From: UBA4744 sp963718995
Lineage (GTDB): Bacteria > Actinomycetota > Acidimicrobiia > Spongiisociales > UBA4744
Length of the DNA: 64,000 nt
Direction of reading: 5' to 3'
Assembly (NCBI GenBank): GCA_963718995.1
Contig: CAVRAP010000020.1
Coordinates: 186,001-250,000 of the forward strand
A model generated the notes under the pieces. That model did no database searches and was not told where the DNA came from. It was given only the letters and a program-made list of their open reading frames with translations. The position numbers and the translations under genes were made by a program. Below are positions 35,270 through 44,956 of the stretch, piece after piece. Within the stretch, counting starts at the first letter, position 1; every line of letters begins with the position of its first letter.

Positions 35270-36942
35270 GGCGCCGGACACTTGGTTGAACTCGAGGACG
35301 ACCAGAACACGGTGCCGTTGGCCGGCACGTTGATGGTCGCAGATCGAGAGAATGGATTCCCATTTCCCCGCAGCTTCACACACACTTTCTCAACGTCCCA
35401 CGATCCCGGATCGACCGTCACCGACGCCTCCCCCAATGCGTTCGGGTAAACGTCGATCCAGTCGTCGGGCGCTCCTCCGGCAGGACGGTAATGGAAATAC
35501 TGCACCCATCCGACGTTGCCATGGAATGTGATGAGACCGGAAGTAGCCGGAGAATTCAAAGTCACATTCAGGTACTCGACCGGATCATTGAGATTGAGGT
35601 GATTCTTGGCGCTAGGGTCGTGGAAACCCGAGTCGACTTGCCAGTCGACGGCCTCCACCGAATCGTCGAAGAAGTAGCTGGCCACTCCGGTGAGATCGGT
35701 CTGGATCGTGATGGAGGGACCACCAAGTGGCAAGAGGTCCGAAAAGGTCACATCGGCTGCGGCAACTGGGTTCCCCAGTTCATCCACGACGGTCACCAGA
35801 ACTTGGGACCCCGAAGCTGGTTCCAGGCTGAACGCCTGCACATGGTGGGGGTCGAAGGGGTAATCGACCGGGACGACCACGTCGGCATCAGTCTGGGCTA
35901 AGTAACCGAACGCCGATGCGGTGAAAGTGAACGTGCCCGGCACAACCGGTGCCCCGTCGAGATTGGTAACCAGCCATCCGCTGCCATCCCATTCAGGCGA
36001 GGCCTGGGTGAAGGTTGCCGAGCCACCCCCGTCATAGTCGAGAATCAAGGTGGCGTCACCGGTGACCGGCAAGGACGTGGCATCGTCGAAGAGGCGGACC
36101 TCGATATTGGCCGGCCGGTAGATCCGCAGCGGTACGGTGGCAGTCTCGGTCGGGCCCATGTGGACCCGGTCGGTCTCGATGTCGATGTCGATCGGATGAA
36201 TCCGCCAGCCGCCGGCCGCCTCGTACGATGTGAGGGTCGCTCCGAGCCGAGCGTGGTAGTAATAGTCGGTTGCGCCGGTCCCGCTGGCGGGCACACCAGC
36301 AAAGATCTGCGAGGAGGCCAGGGTCCCGCCAAAGGGGATGAAGGGAGAAGTGTCCCTGACCAGGAACACCTGGGGATATGCAACCGGGCTGGCAACCTTG
36401 CCGGCCGGCTCTTCCCTGATCAGCTCGACGATCACGTTTGCTTTCCCGTCGTGAGCGGCGATGTTGGGGGGCGCCACGATCGTTTGCATCACGACCGGCC
36501 GGATCGCTCCGGCATGGTGAGAAACGGTAACGGTCACTTCCTTGTAATTGATGCCCAAATCGGGCAGGCCCTGCACGCCGTCGCCGCCCTGCTCGATGAC
36601 CTTTTCGCCTTCCCCGTTGACGCTGCCGAAGTATTTGACGTCGGTGGTGATGATGAAGTCGATGTTCTGGGCGGTCACGGTTTCACTGGCCGCCAGAATG
36701 CCCTCCGGCACCCCGAGCGGAAAACCAAGGTCCCCATATCTGAGAGAGCGAATCTCCTCGACCCGGGCTTGGGCAAGATTGGAGGCGATAGTGGCTACTT
36801 TGGCTTCGCTGAGGACGTCGAAGCCGGCCAGCACCGGGGTGATGGTGAGTACAATGGCGATGGTCAACAGTGAAACGGCCACCAGAGCTTCGACCAGGGT
36901 GAAGCCATCCTCACGTGCCAGGCGGGCAGAAATCTTCTTCAT
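35266..36942 (-). CDS. PilV-like minor pilin with large Ig-like exported region
   Basis: A 558-residue protein. The prepilin leader MKKISARLAREDG is followed by FTLVEALVAVSLLTIAIVLT, so cleavage is after Gly13 with Glu at mature position 5. PilV-type pilins are usually under 200 residues. Here the C-terminal two thirds contain at least two beta-sandwich repeats with carboxypeptidase-regulatory-like or Ig-like features (RLFDDATSLPVTGDATLIL, VTVVDELGNPVAAADVTF with a DLTGVASYFFD loop). This suggests a tip adhesin. It heads the three-gene minor pilin cluster. The start at 36942 is chosen because it begins the leader; no strong ribosome-binding site is visible. Confidence 0.7.
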   Translation of the reverse strand: MKKISARLAREDGFTLVEALVAVSLLTIAIVLTITPVLAGFDVLSEAKVATIASNLAQARVEEIRSLRYGDLGFPLGVPEGILAASETVTAQNIDFIITTDVKYFGSVNGEGEKVIEQGGDGVQGLPDLGINYKEVTVTVSHHAGAIRPVVMQTIVAPPNIAAHDGKANVIVELIREEPAGKVASPVAYPQVFLVRDTSPFIPFGGTLASSQIFAGVPASGTGATDYYYHARLGATLTSYEAAGGWRIHPIDIDIETDRVHMGPTETATVPLRIYRPANIEVRLFDDATSLPVTGDATLILDYDGGGSATFTQASPEWDGSGWLVTNLDGAPVVPGTFTFTASAFGYLAQTDADVVVPVDYPFDPHHVQAFSLEPASGSQVLVTVVDELGNPVAAADVTFSDLLPLGGPSITIQTDLTGVASYFFDDSVEAVDWQVDSGFHDPSAKNHLNLNDPVEYLNVTLNSPATSGLITFHGNVGWVQYFHYRPAGGAPDDWIDVYPNALGEASVTVDPGSWDVEKVCVKLRGNGNPFSRSATINVPANGTVFWSSSSSTKCPAP

Positions 36943-37080
36943 GAAGGATAGATCGGCTTTTCGAGCCCCAGACTCCATGGCTATCCGAAGAAACCCTGAC
37001 TGACTAGTTATCTGCCCTTGGACGCGCACATCTGGCATGCAGAGCTTTCGGAAGACCAGCCTCGGCTCTTGATGCGCTCG

Positions 37081-39276
37081 TTACGTAGCGCGTGGCACCA
37101 ATCGGTAGGCATCGAAGACGGAATCCACCGCTCGCAACGAAGCCACCATGGTGTCGACCTGACCGGGATCACCCAGTTCGATCTCGTAGCGAAGCATGGC
37201 GACCAGGTCTCGACCAACCGACGATGAAGAGGCGAGAATATTTCCGCCGATATCGGAGATCAGCGAGGTCACGTCACGGAGCAGTTTGGGGCGATCGAGA
37301 GCCTCCACCTGGATCCATACCGAGAAACGCCCAACTCGCTCGGGAGCCCAATCGACATCGATCATGCGCTCGGTCCGGTCGCCCATGGCCTCAATGTTGG
37401 TGCAATCCGACCGGTGGACGGAAACCCCTCGTCCGACCGTGACGAACCCGACGATGTCATCGCCCGGTACCGGCGCGCAACAACGGGCGATACGTACCCA
37501 CACATCATCGAGGCCCTCAACAATCACACCGGTACCGGTATGGCTCGGCCGCTCGCGTGGCATCTCGGGGAGTACGTTTTCGTCGGCGAGGGTGTCGTCG
37601 GGTCTCGCCAATCTGGCAACCCGGCCGGCGACCGTGGCGGCTCCGATGGTTCCCTCGCCTACCGCCACGAAGACCGCATCCAGGTCTGAAAGGCCAAGTT
37701 GCTCCCCGACTCTGATCAGCAGCGCATCACGGGCTGCGGCCGTCAACCCGAGCCGTTCCTTCCGCAACGCGTTGAGCAGATGCTCGCGCCCGTCGACCAA
37801 CGCCGCTTCACGGCGCTCCTTCGTGAACCACTGCCGGATCTTGGCCTTGGCCCGGGTCGTACGCACAAAACTCAGCCAGTCCTGGCTCGGTCCGGCGTCC
37901 TGGGCTTTCGAGGTCACGATCTCGACGATGTCACCCGATTCCAGACGGGTGCCAAGCGTGACCAACCGGCCGTTGACCTTGGCGCCAACGCATCGATGTC
38001 CCACCTCGGTGTGGACGGTGTAGGCGAAATCGACCGGTGTTGCCCCGCGCGGCAAGGTCTTCACATCACCACCAGGCGTGAGCACGAACACCTCGTCCTG
38101 GTAGAGATCGAGCTTTAGGCTGGCGAGGAACTCGTTGGGATCGGCGTATTCGTCCTGCAGGAACCGGAGATCTGCCATCCACGGCAGATCATCGTCGGAG
38201 ATGCCCTCCTTGTAGCGCCAGTGCGCGGCGATGCCGAACTCGGCCCTCTGGTGCATTTCCTCGGTACGCATTTGCACTTCGAGCGGTTTCCCATCCGGAC
38301 CGATTACCGTCGTGTGCAGGCTCTGGTACAGGTTGAACTTCGGCATCGCGATGTAGTCCTTGAAGCGGCCGTGCACGGGTGGCCACACAGAGTGGATGAG
38401 CCCCAGCGCCGCATAACAATCGCGGACGTCGTCGACAATGACCCGGATCCCGATCAGGTCGTGGATCTTCTCGAACGGCAACCCGGTTGTCACCATCTTG
38501 CGATAGATGGAGTAGTGGTGCTTCGGCCGCCCGGTGACCTCGGCGCGAATGGCAGCCTCGCGCAGCAAGGTCTTGACATGATCGACGGCCGCCCGTATCT
38601 GCGCGTCACGCTCGGGGGCCCGCTGCGCCAGAAGTGCGTCGATTTCGAGGTGCCGTTTCGGGTAAAGAATCGCGAAACAGCGATCCTCCATTTCGTGCTT
38701 GATTTCCTGGACGCCGAGCCGATGGGCCAGCGGCGCGTAGACCTCGAGCGTCTCCCTGCCGATGCGTTCCTGCTTCTCCGACGGCAGGGGGTCGATGGTC
38801 CTGAGGTTGTGCAACCGGTCGGCCAGCTTGATGAGCAGGACACGTACGTCCTGCGCCATGGCAACCACCATTTTTCGAATAGTCGCTGCTTGTGCTTCTT
38901 CTCGCGTTCCAAAGCGAATGCGATCCAGTTTGGTGACACCATCAATCATCCGGGCGACTTCTGAACCGAACGCCGCTTCAACCTCTTCGAGGGTGACGTC
39001 GGTATCTTCCACGGTGTCGTGCAACAGAGCCGCCGCCAGGGTGTCGGCATCCAGTCCGTAGTCGGCAAGGATCTGGGTTACGGCCAGGGGATGGCTGATA
39101 TACGGCTCCCCAGTCTTGCGGAACTGACCAAGATGCATCTTCTGGCCGAGGGCGTAGGCCTGATGGATGGTCCCCTCGGAAGCCGCCGGATAGTGCGTTC
39201 GAAAAGCGGCCAGGATGGGCGCGAGCTCGGCCACGACTGCGTCGTCGGGTCGGATCGTCGGCTCAGCCGCCGTCAT
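37081..39276 (-). CDS. relA: Bifunctional (p)ppGpp synthetase/hydrolase RelA/SpoT
   Basis: Makes and degrades the stringent-response alarmone. The 731-residue protein has an HD hydrolase domain with HDTVEDTD (near 87-94) and ADRLHNLRTID. The synthetase domain contains RFKDYIAMPKFNLYQSLHTT, whose RxKD form marks a bifunctional enzyme. It then has a TGS domain (VFVLTPGGDVKTLPRGAT), a conserved-cysteine domain (ARCCAPVPGDDIVGFVT) and an ACT domain. Overlaps apt by 14 bases; the secD-secF-apt-relA order is typical of Actinomycetota. Confidence 0.95.
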   Translation of the reverse strand: MTAAEPTIRPDDAVVAELAPILAAFRTHYPAASEGTIHQAYALGQKMHLGQFRKTGEPYISHPLAVTQILADYGLDADTLAAALLHDTVEDTDVTLEEVEAAFGSEVARMIDGVTKLDRIRFGTREEAQAATIRKMVVAMAQDVRVLLIKLADRLHNLRTIDPLPSEKQERIGRETLEVYAPLAHRLGVQEIKHEMEDRCFAILYPKRHLEIDALLAQRAPERDAQIRAAVDHVKTLLREAAIRAEVTGRPKHHYSIYRKMVTTGLPFEKIHDLIGIRVIVDDVRDCYAALGLIHSVWPPVHGRFKDYIAMPKFNLYQSLHTTVIGPDGKPLEVQMRTEEMHQRAEFGIAAHWRYKEGISDDDLPWMADLRFLQDEYADPNEFLASLKLDLYQDEVFVLTPGGDVKTLPRGATPVDFAYTVHTEVGHRCVGAKVNGRLVTLGTRLESGDIVEIVTSKAQDAGPSQDWLSFVRTTRAKAKIRQWFTKERREAALVDGREHLLNALRKERLGLTAAARDALLIRVGEQLGLSDLDAVFVAVGEGTIGAATVAGRVARLARPDDTLADENVLPEMPRERPSHTGTGVIVEGLDDVWVRIARCCAPVPGDDIVGFVTVGRGVSVHRSDCTNIEAMGDRTERMIDVDWAPERVGRFSVWIQVEALDRPKLLRDVTSLISDIGGNILASSSSVGRDLVAMLRYEIELGDPGQVDTMVASLRAVDSVFDAYRLVPRAT

Positions 39277-39790
39277 AGTTCACCAACGAGTGCAGTTCGA
39301 CATCCCGCAACGCCGACTTCCCGTCGAGGAACCCCAATTCGAGGAACACCGCAACGCCGACTACTTCTGCACCCAGGCGCCGCAGGAGACGGACTGCCGC
39401 AGCGGCGGTACCGCCCGTTGCCAGGACGTCATCGACCACCAGAATCCGGTCCCCGGGATTCACGGCGTCTTCATGGATCTCCAGGGCATCGCGGCCGTAC
39501 TCGAGCTCATATTCCTCGCGGACCACTTTCCACGGAAGTTTGCCCGGTTTGCGGATGGGGATGAACCCTGTGCGGAGAGCCTCAGCGACCGGGGTGGCGA
39601 GGATAAATCCGCGGGCTTCGATCCCGGCAACCTTGTCGATTCTCCCGGCGAAAGGCTCGGCCAGATCGTCGATCAAAGCGGTGAAAGCCTGACGATCGGC
39701 CAGCACGGGAGTTATGTCCTTGAACAGGATTCCGGACTCGGGGAAGTCGGGCACGTCTCGGACCAGTTCGGCGTAGGTAGGTGTATGCAC
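39263..39790 (-). CDS. apt: Adenine phosphoribosyltransferase
   Basis: Salvages adenine to AMP using PRPP. The 175-residue protein shows DFPESGILFKDITPVL (14-29), the IEARGFILATPVA region and the PRPP-binding loop ILVVDDVLATGGTAAA. Normal length. It lies between secF (54 bases upstream gap) and relA (14-base overlap), as in many Actinomycetota, which links purine salvage to the stringent-response gene by transcription only. Confidence 0.95.
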   Translation of the reverse strand: MHTPTYAELVRDVPDFPESGILFKDITPVLADRQAFTALIDDLAEPFAGRIDKVAGIEARGFILATPVAEALRTGFIPIRKPGKLPWKVVREEYELEYGRDALEIHEDAVNPGDRILVVDDVLATGGTAAAAVRLLRRLGAEVVGVAVFLELGFLDGKSALRDVELHSLVNYDGG

Positions 39791-39844
39791 CTGCAGGATT
39801 GTACTCCGAGCCGCGAATCCGGACGATCCGGCGCTTCGAGATAC

Positions 39845-40894
39845 CTAGCGGCGACGTTTCTTGGGTGGTCGCGGCGTAGCTCCCGTTACGGTGCGGGGAC
39901 GAGTCCGATCGGCAGTTGGCTGGGCCTGCGAAACCGGGCGAACGGCATCCTCTGATACGCGGGCGAGCCGTTTCCGAATCCTCACCCACTCATCTTCGCG
40001 TTCTTTCCAGTTCGCCAGCAACGGTGAGGCCACGGCGACCGACGAGTAGGTCCCGATCGCGATGCCGACGAAGAGAGCGAGCGCAAACTCGAGCAGCGTC
40101 CGGGCTCCGAGAAGGAACGAACCGACGAACAGGAGGCTGCCCACCGGAAGAAGGCTGGTCAGCGATGTATTGACCGATCGCATCAACACCTGGTTCATGG
40201 ACCTGTTGACGATATCGGTGAAAGTCACCCGATCAGCGGACTCCACGTTTTCCTGCACTTTGTCGAATACGACCACGGTGTCGTACAGGCTGTAGCCGAG
40301 AATGGTCAGCACAGCAATGATCGTTGCCGGCGTCACCTCGAATCCGGTGATGGAATAGACCCCGAACGTAATGATGAGATCGTGGAAGAGTGCCACGATT
40401 CCGCTGAGAGCCATCTTCCATTCGAGCCGCCAGGACATGAACAGAATGACGGCTCCCAGAAAGACCACCAATGCCAGCACCGCCCGTTCGGCGATTTGTG
40501 CGCCAAACGTGGGCCCGACTTCGTCGACGTTCGTCTCGGAAACTTCTGTGCCAGCTACTTCCGCCACGGCCTGTACAAAGGCATCTGCTTCGTCGGGATC
40601 GAGTGCCTCCGTTTGGACCCGGAATTCCTGCCCGTCGGCGAGGACTTGAATGCGGGCATCGGAAAGGCCCAGGGGAGCAAGTGCAGCCCGCACGTCGGCC
40701 ACCTCGGCGCCGGCCGGGTTCTTTGCTTCGACGGCCACCCCGCCGCGGAAATCGAGGCTGAGGTTCAGTCCCTGAATAGCCAAACTCAGGACCGAGGCAA
40801 GCACCAGGACGGCCGATATCTTGAAGAAGGTTCGACGGGCTCCAATGAAGTCATACGTGGTTTCACCCCGATAGAGGCGACCAAACACACTCAT
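39845..40894 (-). CDS. secF: Protein translocase subunit SecF
   Basis: RND-fold accessory subunit that with SecD uses the proton gradient to finish Sec export. The 349-residue protein has six membrane helices, the N-terminal LNLSLDFRGGVAVEAK motif, the conserved helix pair GFEVTPATIIAVLTILGYSLYDTVVVFD (read in two pieces) and NVESADRVTFTDIVNRSMNQ. The C-terminus is a basic, Pro/Arg-rich cytoplasmic tail. Overlaps secD by four bases (ATGA). Confidence 0.95.
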   Translation of the reverse strand: MSVFGRLYRGETTYDFIGARRTFFKISAVLVLASVLSLAIQGLNLSLDFRGGVAVEAKNPAGAEVADVRAALAPLGLSDARIQVLADGQEFRVQTEALDPDEADAFVQAVAEVAGTEVSETNVDEVGPTFGAQIAERAVLALVVFLGAVILFMSWRLEWKMALSGIVALFHDLIITFGVYSITGFEVTPATIIAVLTILGYSLYDTVVVFDKVQENVESADRVTFTDIVNRSMNQVLMRSVNTSLTSLLPVGSLLFVGSFLLGARTLLEFALALFVGIAIGTYSSVAVASPLLANWKEREDEWVRIRKRLARVSEDAVRPVSQAQPTADRTRPRTVTGATPRPPKKRRR

Positions 40895-42451
40895 GAGGTC
40901 ACCTCACGGACCTTGCGTCCGCTGGCCCCTTCAATACTGAACCATCCCCCATGTCCGAGTCGTGTGCGGGCAATGATCCAAACCGCGTTCTTGGTGAAGT
41001 AGTACGCCACGATGATGTCCAACACGGTGGCAATCCCCAGAGTCAGGGCAAAGCCTTTCACCGGTCCAACGGCGAGTAACCACAAGAGAATGGCGGCGAG
41101 CAGCGAGACCGTGTCGGCCGTAACGATGGTGTGAAAGGCGTCGAGCGAAGCCTTCTTCCACGGCTGCGTTGAGCGATCGCTTGGCCCGGATCTCTTCCTT
41201 GATACGTTCAAAGAACACGATGTATGAATCGGCGGTGATACCAATGGAGACGATGATTCCCGTCACCCCGGCCAGGGTGAGCGTGGTGCCGATGTATTGG
41301 CTCAGCACTCCAATGACCAGCAGGAGCAGTGACCCGAATACGCTCAAGCCGATCACGGTTACCAATCCAAGTGCGCGGTAGTACAGGACAACGGCCAGAG
41401 CTACCAGAATCAACCCTCCCGCGCCTGCCACGAGTCCCGCATTGAGCGAGTCGGCGCCGAGCGTGGCCGAGACGTTCTGGACTTGATCGCGCTCAAAGGA
41501 CACCGGCAGCGAACCGTACCGAAGCACGACCGACAGGTCCTGCGCCTCTTGCTGCTGGTTTTCTCCGGAACCCATCGTGATAACGGCCGATCCACCGCTG
41601 ATTCCAACGTTCGGGTCGACATCGTTGTTCACCTGCGGCGCCGAGACCACCTCACCATCGAGCACGATCGCGATCTGCCTCCGGACATCCCCTAACGGAT
41701 ACGAGGCGGCCGCTTTGGTCAACGCCTGGAACTTGTCGGCACCCTCGTTGGACAGATCGAGTTGCACCTGCCATTGAGCGATGGAACTGGTTCCGCCTGC
41801 AAAACCGGCCAGGGCGCTGTCGAGTTCGGCTCCACTGAGCTGCGATGGACCAACGTGATAGACCTGCAACACCGTCCCGTCTTCGGCGTACTCCGCCAAC
41901 CATGCTTCTTGGGAGGGGTCGTCCTCGATGGTCAAACCGGTGCTGGGATCGACTCCCGGCGGCAAGGTGGTGGTCGTCGTTGGGGCAGGCTCCGTCGTCG
42001 TGGTTGTTTCACCGCCGGCGGTAGTCGTGGTGGTTTCGCCCGCTGCGGTGGTCGTGGTGGTCAACTCGGTGAGGTCGGGAATGAGGAGGGGGCTGACGAG
42101 GAAACTGGACTCGAGGACGGGCCGAAAGGACAATTCGCCCGTTTGCCCTATGGCATCCAAGGCCCGTTCGCGGTCGGTAACGCCCGGCAATTGAACGATC
42201 ACGTTGTAGTCGCCCGAGATTTGGATCTCAGGTTCTTGAACGCTCCCAAAGCTCTCGATTCGCCGCTGCATAACCTCAACGGCCTTCTGGAGCACCTCAG
42301 GATCGGTGCCGTCGGGAGCCCGAAGCGTCACCGACGTGCCGCCTTTCAGGTCGAGGCCGAGCACGGGCGTCACACCGAAGGCCAGGGCGGCTGCGCCACC
42401 TCCCCAGGCTATCGCCACGATCACAAGCAGCGGAATGAGATGCTTGCGCAC
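40891..42451 (-). CDS. secD: Protein translocase subunit SecD with Thr-rich insert; frameshifted as read
   Basis: Partner of SecF. The frame has the N-terminal helix, LGLDLKGGTSVTLRA, the P1 head, a threonine-rich insert of about 40 residues with three TTTTT-type blocks (near 130-170), the P4-P6 helices and TADSYIVFFERIKEEIRAKR. The last about 100 residues (FHTIVTADTVSLLAAILL onward, ending in GGWFSIEGASG) are in another frame. The switch lies at 41138-41148 and equals one extra base. The corrected length is about 519 residues. The insert lies outside the cell and is unusual for SecD. The yajC stop-to-start gap is 3 bases. Confidence 0.9.
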
Positions 42452-42454
42452 TTC

Positions 42455-42757
42455 TCAGTCCTGGTCGCTGATCTTGGACCCGATGGCTCTTCGGGAGATG
42501 CGCATCTTGCCGTCTTCGATCCGCAGAACGACCGAGTCGTCATCCATGGAATCCACGATGCCGTGCACGCCGCCAAACGTCTGCACCCTGTCCCCAATCT
42601 GCAGCGATGACGACATCTCGGCTTGTTTCTTGGCCCGCGTTCGCTGGGGGCGAATGAGCAGGAAGTAGAACATGGCCACCAGGAGGGCCAGGAAGATCAG
42701 TGATGAATACTGGTTCCCGGCCGCGGCATCTGCTTGTAAAAGAATCACGGAGAACAC
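42455..42757 (-). CDS. yajC: Preprotein translocase accessory subunit YajC
   Basis: Single-helix protein of the SecDF-YajC complex. The 100-residue product has one membrane helix (SSLIFLALLVAMFYFLLI), the hallmark RPQRTRAKKQAEM on the cytoplasmic side, and a beta-rich domain with LQIGDRVQTFGGVHGIVDS. Start as given; the family start is often at this distance from the helix. Precedes secD by three bases. Confidence 0.93.
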   Translation of the reverse strand: MFSVILLQADAAAGNQYSSLIFLALLVAMFYFLLIRPQRTRAKKQAEMSSSLQIGDRVQTFGGVHGIVDSMDDDSVVLRIEDGKMRISRRAIGSKISDQD

Positions 42758-42808
42758 CCTCTTCGAAATGGCAGCCCGCGTGGCGCGGGCCGGATGACAT
42801 GGTAGCCA

Positions 42809-43924
42809 CTAACCCGGGTTGGGTGAAAGTCTGCGGGCAACGGTTGCGGCATGGAAGTCGGCAAACCGGCGACCGGCGATGGCCGATCGCGCGTCCTCCA
42901 TGAGCCGCAGCGTGTAGGTGAGATTGTGCACCGTGACCAGACGGTGAACGCTGAGTTCGCGTGTGTTGAGGAGATGGCGCAGGTAGGCGCGCGTGTACGT
43001 GGAACAGGTCAGGCACGGGCACCCTTCTTGCAGAGGGAGTTCCGAGAGGCGGTGTTCGGATCGCTTCAGGTTGAAATCGCCGTCCGGGGTCAGTACCCGT
43101 CCGTGCCGGGCCAACCGGGTCGGCCAAACACAGTCGAAGAGGTCGACGCCGCGCGCCACCGCGTCGAGTACACCTTCCGAATCCCCGAGTCCCATCGTGT
43201 ACCGAGGTTTGTCGGCGGGAAGTTCGCCGACCACAGCATCGATGGAGCGATTTCGGTCCTCAGCCGACTCTCCCACGGACAAACCACCGATCCCGAAACC
43301 GGCAAATCCCAAGGCCGCCGTGGCTGCGGCGCTGCGGGCGCGCAACTCATCGTCGATCCCACCCTGCACAATCCCGAACAACGCCTGGTCTGGTCTCGAG
43401 TGCGCAGCCTGCGCCCGGGCGGCCCAGCGCAGGGTTCGTTCCATTGCTGCCTCCACGTCCGGGCGGGGCGCAGGTAACCCGATACAGACATCCAGCACCA
43501 TGGCAACGTCGGCGCCCAGGTTCTCCTGGATCCTGACGGCCTCCTCAGGGGTGATTTTCACCGGAGTTCCGTCGTAGGTGGAACGGAATGCAACTCCCTC
43601 TTCGTCGATGCGTGGCTCCAGAGAAAAGACCTGATAGCCGCCAGAGTCGGTGAGCATGGCTCCGTTCCAACCCATGAAGGCGTGTAGTCCACCGAGTTTG
43701 GCAACGGCGTCGGCTCCCGGTCGCAACATCAGGTGGTAGGTATTGGCCAGCACCATCTGGGCGCCGACCTCGACGAGATCCCTCGAATCGATAGCCCGCA
43801 CCGCCGCCCGGGTTCCGACCGGCATGAAACTGGGTGTCGCCACGTCACCATGCGGAGTGGTGAGCGTCCCGGCGCGAGCCTTTCCATCGGTGGCCGCTAT
43901 CCGATGGAAGACCGGTTCAGTCAT
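42809..43924 (-). CDS. tgt: Queuine/preQ1 tRNA-guanine transglycosylase
   Basis: Exchanges guanine-34 of GUN tRNAs for preQ1. From the ATG at 43924 (ATGA overlap with queA) the enzyme has 371 residues. It has TPSFMPVGTRAAVRAI, the nucleophile and binding motifs LTDSGGYQVFSL, FGIVQGG, the second Asp in LFDCVWPTRLARHGR, and the zinc site CPCLTCSTYTRAYLRHLL with a distal His. It works with queA next door; preQ1 synthesis genes are not in the window. Confidence 0.95.
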   Translation of the reverse strand: MTEPVFHRIAATDGKARAGTLTTPHGDVATPSFMPVGTRAAVRAIDSRDLVEVGAQMVLANTYHLMLRPGADAVAKLGGLHAFMGWNGAMLTDSGGYQVFSLEPRIDEEGVAFRSTYDGTPVKITPEEAVRIQENLGADVAMVLDVCIGLPAPRPDVEAAMERTLRWAARAQAAHSRPDQALFGIVQGGIDDELRARSAAATAALGFAGFGIGGLSVGESAEDRNRSIDAVVGELPADKPRYTMGLGDSEGVLDAVARGVDLFDCVWPTRLARHGRVLTPDGDFNLKRSEHRLSELPLQEGCPCLTCSTYTRAYLRHLLNTRELSVHRLVTVHNLTYTLRLMEDARSAIAGRRFADFHAATVARRLSPNPG

Positions 43925-44937
43925 GACTTCCGTTCCGCCAGCATCGCGTCGCCGAAAGACAGGAATCGGTAGCCCCGGCTCAGCGCGCTGACGTAGGCGG
44001 TTCGCCAAGTGGACCCCATGAAAGCCGCGAGCAGCACAACCAGCGTCGAAGCAGGGACGTGGAAATTGGTAACCAGGAGATCTACGATCCCGAAACGATA
44101 ACCAGGAGTGATGAACAAGTCGGTTGCGCCATCACCGGCTGTCACCTCCCGCCCATCGAAAGCTGCTTCCAGGGTCCGCACCACGGTCGTCCCAATGGCA
44201 ACGACCCGTCCGCCATGACGGCGCGTGCTCGTGATCGCAGCTGCGGTATCGACCGGCACGGAATAGCGTTCCGCGTGCATGACATGATCGGAGATCCGGT
44301 CAACGCCAATCGGCCGAAACGTGTCCAGTCCAACCTCCAATTCGACTGCACCCAGGTCGATGCCCCTTGTCTCCAAGGACCGAAGAACCCTATCCGTGAA
44401 GTGGAGGCCGGCCGTTGGCGCCGCGGCCGATCCAACTCGATCGGCGAAAAGCGTTTGATATCGCTCCGGATCCCGGAGGGGCTCGCGAATGTAGGGAGGC
44501 AAGGGCGTCTCCCCATCCCGGGCGATGACCCGGTCAATGTCAGATCCGGCCGCGACCATGAGATCAAGTGCGAAGACGCCGCCCGTGTGAGCGGCGACAA
44601 CCTCGGCGGATAGTGCCCCGAGGTCGAGGATGACGCCCGGCCTGATGCGCCGGGCGGGCTTGACGAGCGCCTCCCAGTGGCTACCGGCAGTGTTTCGGAG
44701 CAACAGGATTTCGACCTCTCCCCCGCTGTCACGTTTCTTGCCGTAGAGGCGGGCTGCTCTCACTCGAGTGTTGTTGACGACGACGAGATCGCCGGGCAGG
44801 AGCAGATCGGCCAGGTCGCGAAACGTGTGGTCAGTCATATCGCGCGCATCGAGCAATCGAGCTGCGTCGCGCGGCTCGATGGGTTGCTGGGCGATCATCT
44901 CGTCCGGCAGGGAATAGGAGAAGTCGGAGGTCTGCAC
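43921..44937 (-). CDS. queA: S-adenosylmethionine:tRNA ribosyltransferase-isomerase
   Basis: Converts preQ1-34 in tRNA to epoxyqueuosine. I start at a GTG at 44937 (VQTSDFSYSLPDEMIAQQP), giving 338 residues; a longer frame runs into ruvB and is not credible. Conserved parts are YSLPDEMIAQQPIEPRDAARLL (in two pieces), VVVNNTRVRAARLYGKK, GLHFTDRVL, LEVGLDTFRPI and TNFHVPASTLVVLLAAFMG. Follows ruvB by 19 bases; no strong ribosome-binding site is visible at the GTG. Confidence 0.94.
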   Translation of the reverse strand: MQTSDFSYSLPDEMIAQQPIEPRDAARLLDARDMTDHTFRDLADLLLPGDLVVVNNTRVRAARLYGKKRDSGGEVEILLLRNTAGSHWEALVKPARRIRPGVILDLGALSAEVVAAHTGGVFALDLMVAAGSDIDRVIARDGETPLPPYIREPLRDPERYQTLFADRVGSAAAPTAGLHFTDRVLRSLETRGIDLGAVELEVGLDTFRPIGVDRISDHVMHAERYSVPVDTAAAITSTRRHGGRVVAIGTTVVRTLEAAFDGREVTAGDGATDLFITPGYRFGIVDLLVTNFHVPASTLVVLLAAFMGSTWRTAYVSALSRGYRFLSFGDAMLAERKS

Positions 44938-44956
44938 TGCAGGGCAGAGTAGGCGT

